NCBI GenBank assembly: GCA_018340805.1
Contig: JACMZG010001911.1
Coordinates: forward strand, 36,989,200-37,053,199
DNA length: 64,000 bases
Source: Microvelia longipes
Taxonomy: Eukaryota > Arthropoda > Insecta > Hemiptera > Veliidae
Reading direction: 5' to 3'
Position numbers and translations under genes: made by a program. The notes under the pieces were generated by a model that was given only the letters and a program-made list of their open reading frames with translations, was not told the DNA's origin and did not search any database. How positions within the stretch are numbered: position 1 is the first letter of the stretch; each line of letters starts with the position of its first letter. This document shows positions 59,211 to 64,000 of this stretch, piece by piece.

Positions 59211-59278
59211 GATGGGCTACAATATACAGTTCAATGCGGGGAGTGCGCGAGTGCCCAAGACCCGTACATAAAGCCGAC
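59211..59278 (+). CDS. Candidate Rbp6 exon (68 nt)
   Basis: A GC-rich island sits between TTCCCAG and GTGAGTCAG, both good splice signals. Taken in phase 1 from the exon at 54604 it stays open, giving GWATIYSSMRGVRECPRPVH and then KAD. It would end in phase 0. If the donor is ignored the frame runs 11 more codons to a stop near 59312. I do not recognise the peptide in Musashi proteins, so this could be a lineage-specific exon or chance. Confidence 0.35.
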
Positions 59279-60124
59279 GTGAGTCAGCATTGCGTCTGTG
59301 AGTTTATATACTAATCATTAAATTTATAAATAGTTAATGTGGTTTTCATAGCAAATGTTGATAAAATTCATTGTTTTAAAGTCTAAGATTTATATAAACT
59401 TTAAAGAAAAATTAGAACAAATAGAAACGTCTATGTTCCGTCATAGTTTAATATTAACGTTTTAGATTTAAAGCTATTTATTCAAAACATTTCTTAATAA
59501 AAATTATTTTAGAGTTTGATTTTTGTTAAAATATTATTATGTTATTAAAATGAGTGTTATAAACCAATAGAATTATAATTTAAATAATTAAATTAAACTA
59601 CACCGCGTAAGGCATACTCAACGTTTAATAAGTTTTTATTTTCATGAATTTAGTAGAAGTTTTTATTTATAATCCTACGTTTCTAATAGATTAACTAGAT
59701 AAATTGTTTTAATAATATAACCTTGCATGATTTAGTGGCAAAGATTAGGTTAGTTGTTAATTCGATCTGTGTAAATAGTAAGTAAAATATTTAAATATAT
59801 TTATTAAAAATGGACGACTCAATTTCTTGGTTGCTGTCCATTTTTTAATGTCGAACTATTTTAATTAATTATGTATAGGTTGTTTTATTTTATTAATTTA
59901 TAGTTCGATTTTTTTTCTTAAAAATAGATAGAGCCGTTAAGTTAAATATGGAGTTTAAATAATACCTCTAGCTTATCTAATACTAATAAACCTTGTGAAC
60001 TAATAAGCTGGCTAAAATGTTTTTAATTCTAAACCAAATTTAAACCATCATAGTGATTCATAATTTCATCACTAATCTTGGAGCTCTGTCATTGCTGCGA
60101 AATTTTATTATGCAAACCATGTAT

Positions 60125-60289
60125 TAATGAATAAAAACGGAACAGTATTTGTCTCTCCACACATTATTATATTTATATAACAGAGCCGGCTTTCAACCAG
60201 TAACAGTCATCATCAGTGCCTACATGACAAATAATGTCATGCATTGATCATATGTTTGTCATGTAAAACTGTTCTGTTTTTATTCATTA
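60125..60289 (-). mobile_element. Retroelement fragment with 22-bp inverted ends and a hammerhead-like core
   Basis: 60125-60146 and 60268-60289 are reverse complements with one mismatch. Inside, ACATGACAAA (60222-60231) pairs with TTTGTCATGT (60255-60264). The TCTCTCCACA and GGCTTTCAACC motifs match the fragment at 11.0-11.3 kb. No coding part is present. Confidence 0.45.
60191..60216 (-). ncRNA. Candidate hammerhead ribozyme core (degenerate)
   Basis: On the - strand the segment has CTGATGA, a 15-base segment, then GAAA and GCC. CTGATGA is the exact hammerhead core. Stem II between them is weak, needing a G-T pair, so this copy may be inactive compared with the one at 11.1 kb. Confidence 0.35.
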
Positions 60290-61539
60290 TTACGGCACTC
60301 CACAGCTCAATTCAACCATTTATTATTATTATTTCTTGCAGACAAATTAATAAGTAATATATTTTTGAACCTACGTAAACCGATTAAATGGTTTTCTAAA
60401 TTGCCAACATTTTCCTTAGATTAGACTTTTAAAATTAAAATAAGATTTATAATTTTGTTTATTTTTGATATTTCAATCTACACATTTTTTTATTCTAAAA
60501 CTTCGAGTTTATTACAGGCTCTTATTTTAGAATTGAAAAAAAAAACATTTTAACCTGTCATCAAGCCACTTGGTTTATTCCGTGTAGTCTTGTTAGTTTT
60601 TTTTTCTTTACCTTAGACATTTAAAACAAATTTTTAATACCAATTTACATAATTTATGGTTTTATTTCTCAGAGCAATCTCTAATATGAACTTGATTTTG
60701 TTACACCTGAATTTAGATGGCTCAAATTGCGAATGCTTAGTATTGGTATTAAACCTTTGTTTTCTTAGTTCACTTTAAATTAATAGAAAAGAGAAATAAA
60801 TGTTGGATATCTTGCCTCGCGTTGAATCGACTCTTTTTAAACTTGCCGAAGAAACATCAAGACTGTCATCGCTGGAGGCTGTTGACTTCATCATTGGAAA
60901 GTGCTTTTTTTATTACTTTGAAAAAATGTTTTTAGTTGTTCAATGTAGTTTCAGAATTAAAAAAAATGAACTAATCATAAAAGTATTCTCCATACAGTTA
61001 TTTTGATTTTGTGTTTTTAAAAATAGAATAGATTTTTTAATATTTTTCGTCGAAGTGTTTTTTTGTAGTATTAAATATCAGATGTTAAAAAGAAATATGT
61101 TCTAGAGTATATTATTACATTTTTGTAGTTTTAACATAACTGGATTTCTGTTAAAGATTTTAGTGTCCTAACTACGCTTGAACTAAATTTAAATTTTATC
61201 TGTTGAATTATCTGTCATAAATTTTATTATCTGTCATAAGTATAGTGTTCAATCATGCTTTAAGTAGTAATCAGCATTACATTAAAGAGAAAGGATTACG
61301 GGACCAATATCAATATTTAGGTCCATAGCGACACTTTAAACTGAGAATAAAGTGTTATGTTATATTTATTGAAAAGGGTTAAACTTTTCAAGATTATCTT
61401 ATGCAAAATTCATCAAGTTTAGAAATGTGACAGTGCTATGGTTAGGCTCTATTATCTTTGTTTCAAGAAAGCTTACTCAACTGCTCTAAAATGTGTGAAC
61501 TTAAAGTATGATATTATTTATAGAATAGATAAAAAAAAC

Positions 61540-61905
61540 TATAGAATAGAATATTATTGTGGCTATTTTTTCATAGAATAGAATTTATTGTCATATGAAT
61601 AAATATTGTGATATCCTAATTGTAGACTAGGTAAATAATTGTGATTCAACTTTAAGTAGAATAGAAAATATTGTGGATATTTTTCATAGAATAGAATTTA
61701 TTGTCATATGATAAATATTGTGATATCCTAATTGTAGACTAGGTAAATAATTGTGATTCAACTTTGAGTAGAATAGAAAATATTGTGGCTATTTTTTCAT
61801 AGAATAGAATTTATTGTCATACGAATAAATATTGTGATATCTTAATTGTAGTCTAAGTAAATAATTGTGATAAAACTTTTGGTAGAATAGAAAATATTGT
61901 GATCA
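61540..61905. repeat. 113-bp tandem repeat, just over three copies
   Basis: CATAGAATAGAATTTATTG begins at 61572, 61685 and 61798, an exact 113-bp period, and the copies are near-identical. Decayed TAGAATAG words continue to about 62160, suggesting an older, longer array. Confidence 0.85.
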
Positions 61906-63763
61906 ATATTTAATTAAATAGAACATAAGATTTATTTAGAATAGGTCATAAAATTTATTGTAGAATAGAATTATTTACTTGTGATTTGTGATAAAATTGA
62001 ATTAGGATAGAAAATATTTTTAATAACTTAAAGTTTAGAATAATAATTTTTACCAAATAACTTGTTTTTAGTATAGAAAACATTGTGATTTCAAAGTGTT
62101 TTTTTGTTTAGAATAGACATATTAAATGTGAATTTTGTTTGGTTTTAGAATAGAATATTTAATGTTTTCAAAACTAAATTTTTATTATAATTATTAAATT
62201 GTTTTTTTTTATTTATAAATTATATCTGCGTAAACATGTTGGAATTTTAAAGTAATTATTATGAAAAGGGTATATAATAGCGAACTATTGGTCTATAGTT
62301 TTGTGTAACTATTGGTCCATACTTTTGTTAACTATTGGTGAAACTTTGGTGTATGACTTTAATAAAAATGATCAAAAAATCTGGTCAGGACTTTAAAAGG
62401 AATGCCGTAGTACATACGGTCTTGCATTTTTTGGTGAGATTGTTAACTTAAGTTTGTTTGATTCAGCATTTTAAACTGAGCCTCTTGATGTACCCTTTTC
62501 CTTTGTGTTAAACAATTATTTTTACTGTGAAACTTAATTTTAGTTCTATCTTTTACTTTAATGTTATTTCTTTAAAGTTTTTTTTAAACAACATTTTAAC
62601 ATAGATATTAGTAATTGGGTTTATTAGTTAGGTGCGTGTGCGTCTGTTTCTGTGTGATTTTATTTTATTACTATTAATTTCTTTATTAATTTTTATTTAG
62701 TCTTTTAGCCTTATCCTTCGTACTTCCTTTCCAGTTTTTATTTATTAAATTTAATTATAGTTATAATTAGAATAGAAATTAGTTTATTATATTTTAAGTT
62801 AAGAGATAGCGATTAGAAGTGGGTTTTATTGTAGTTATGTTTAATCAATATAGTTATGTTTAACGTTAAAATTATTGCATTAAACTTTAGTAATTTACTA
62901 GAACTTAAGATTTTTAAATAACTTTCACTTTTAACTATTAATTTTTGTAGAAATGCAATAATTTTATCTTTACAACTTAAATGACGAATTCTTAAAGAAA
63001 ACGATTACGACAATATAGTTGTTGTTTCATAAAAATCAATCTTTAAGAATTCATTTTGTTGACTTAATAATTTATTTTCATTAGTTAATATTTTGAAAGT
63101 CATTCATTTTGAATTTCATTATTTTTATAATCAATGAATAAATTATTATTTTAAAATTATTATTTCAAACATAATTACGAACAATGAATAATAGTGATTT
63201 AAATATATTAAGTTAAAAATTAGTCACCATAAATCGCCTTTCTATATAAAAAAATAACTACATGTGTAGATTTTTTTAACATTTTAGTCAAATTTATTTG
63301 CTTTGGATTATTTACAGTTATATGCACATCACTGTATCATTTGATTGTTGATGAATATTAATTTTTGAAAGTAAATTATTATTTTTTTATTTTATTTTAT
63401 TTAGAAGTAGGGTAAAAACTGAAAAAGAAAATATCTTTTTACTAAAAGATAAATATAATAATGAATCGATTTATTCATTATGGAGTTTTCCATTTATTTT
63501 AATAAATTTATAACAATTAAAAGTCACATTAAGTTTGGAAGTCAGACTTATTTATTTCTTACTTTCAAGACATCAAAATGCAGGACGTTTACATATCTGT
63601 TTTATGACTTCCTTACTAAGTTTTCCTTTTGTTTTATTTTCTTAAGCATATTTTTCTCTGTTTATTGTTATGTAAAAGGATATTTTCATTATTATTTTTG
63701 AAAAAGATAATGTTCCACCATAATAATATGTCCGGTAGATATTTTTCTTGTTCTTTTTTACAG

Positions 63764-63838
63764 ATGTTGTGCAAGCAGACAGGGTTAGGGGTAGTTATTT
63801 CAGTCTCCTAACACATATGACATTCCTGGTCGTATAAT
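63764..63838 (+). CDS. Candidate last Rbp6 exon
   Basis: A strong acceptor (TTGTTCTTTTTTACAG) precedes this segment. Joined in phase 1 directly to the exon at 54604 it encodes 24 residues starting DVVQADRVRG and ends in TAA. Joined in phase 0 to the candidate at 59211 it encodes MLCKQTGLGVVISVS and a stop at 63809-63811. Both are open, so the phase gives no decision. The following sequence could be 3' UTR. I do not recognise either peptide, so the support is the splice signal and position only. Confidence 0.3.
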
Positions 63839-64000
63839 ATTATTATGACACCTTTAGGCCGCTTTTTCCTCAAGAACTCTATCCCCTTCGCCGTTTTTTC
63901 TTGACTTTTTTCTATGACTTTACTACCTTTTTGTATGACCTGGACGCTTCTAGCCTTAGTTTTTTACGACTATCCAAGTCTTGTCTTTATTTTTATTCGC

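Larger units (their letters stand above)
59279..63763 (+). other. Intron sequence
   Basis: This AT-rich sequence holds the hammerhead-bearing fragment at 60.1-60.3 kb, a 113-bp tandem array at 61.5-61.9 kb, and three AACTATTGGT words at 62283-62337. Nothing else was recognised between 62.4 and 63.7 kb. Confidence 0.5.

Overview
This is AT-rich eukaryotic nuclear DNA, most likely from an insect (perhaps hemipteran, but that is weak). The only host gene I can name with confidence is a Musashi-family RNA-binding protein of the arthropod Rbp6 type, on the + strand. It appears as short exons far apart: 9901-9983 (second half of RRM2, starting inside the RNP1 motif), 22465-22549 (end of RRM2 and the following linker) and 54604-54687 (Ala/Gly/Tyr-rich C-terminal segment). 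All have canonical AG/GT borders and compatible phases. An open read-through of the second exon to 22824 looks like an alternative C-terminus. Two further candidate exons, at 59211 and 63764, are weaker. Almost everything else is intron: repeats, microsatellites and long stretches where I see nothing recognisable. No rRNA, tRNA gene, CRISPR array or prokaryotic feature was seen.

The most interesting object is a 5,046-bp mobile element at 47108-52153, inside the large intron between the second and third named exons. It is bounded by near-identical terminal inverted repeats of about 797 bp that begin AG and end CT, and by a 6-bp target duplication, TACTGC. These are the hallmarks of Polinton/Maverick elements, but this one is about a third of the usual size and shows no polymerase, integrase, protease or ATPase. 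It carries a zinc-finger protein whose C-terminal two thirds resembles a double-jelly-roll capsid protein (- strand), a 174-residue protein I do not recognise but which may have an RNase H/exonuclease-like fold (+ strand), and a small broken gene that may be PC4-like (- strand). The two main genes diverge from TATA boxes at matched distances. Between the TATA boxes lies about 700 bp of the pentamer GGCTC repeated every 10-11 bp, close to one turn of DNA.

A second large-scale feature is probably technical. The block 29.8-36.6 kb is a reverse-complement copy of 41.6-45.3 kb in which extra single bases have been inserted almost everywhere, so that it is about 1.8 times as long as its source. A chain of exact anchors in strict inverse order shows this. 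It looks like uncorrected long-read sequence used as gap fill, so everything inside it should be distrusted.

The rest is repeat biology: a family of 0.35-1.15 kb elements with CTTTTCCTCA/TGAGGAAAAG ends (about ten copies), one of which hosts a tRNA-derived SINE and another a retroelement fragment; two fragments with a hammerhead-ribozyme-like core (11.1 kb and 60.2 kb, - strand); two more tRNA-like SINE heads; a palindromic foldback at 52.8-53.0 kb; a 113-bp tandem array at 61.5-61.9 kb; and long (TA)n tracts.
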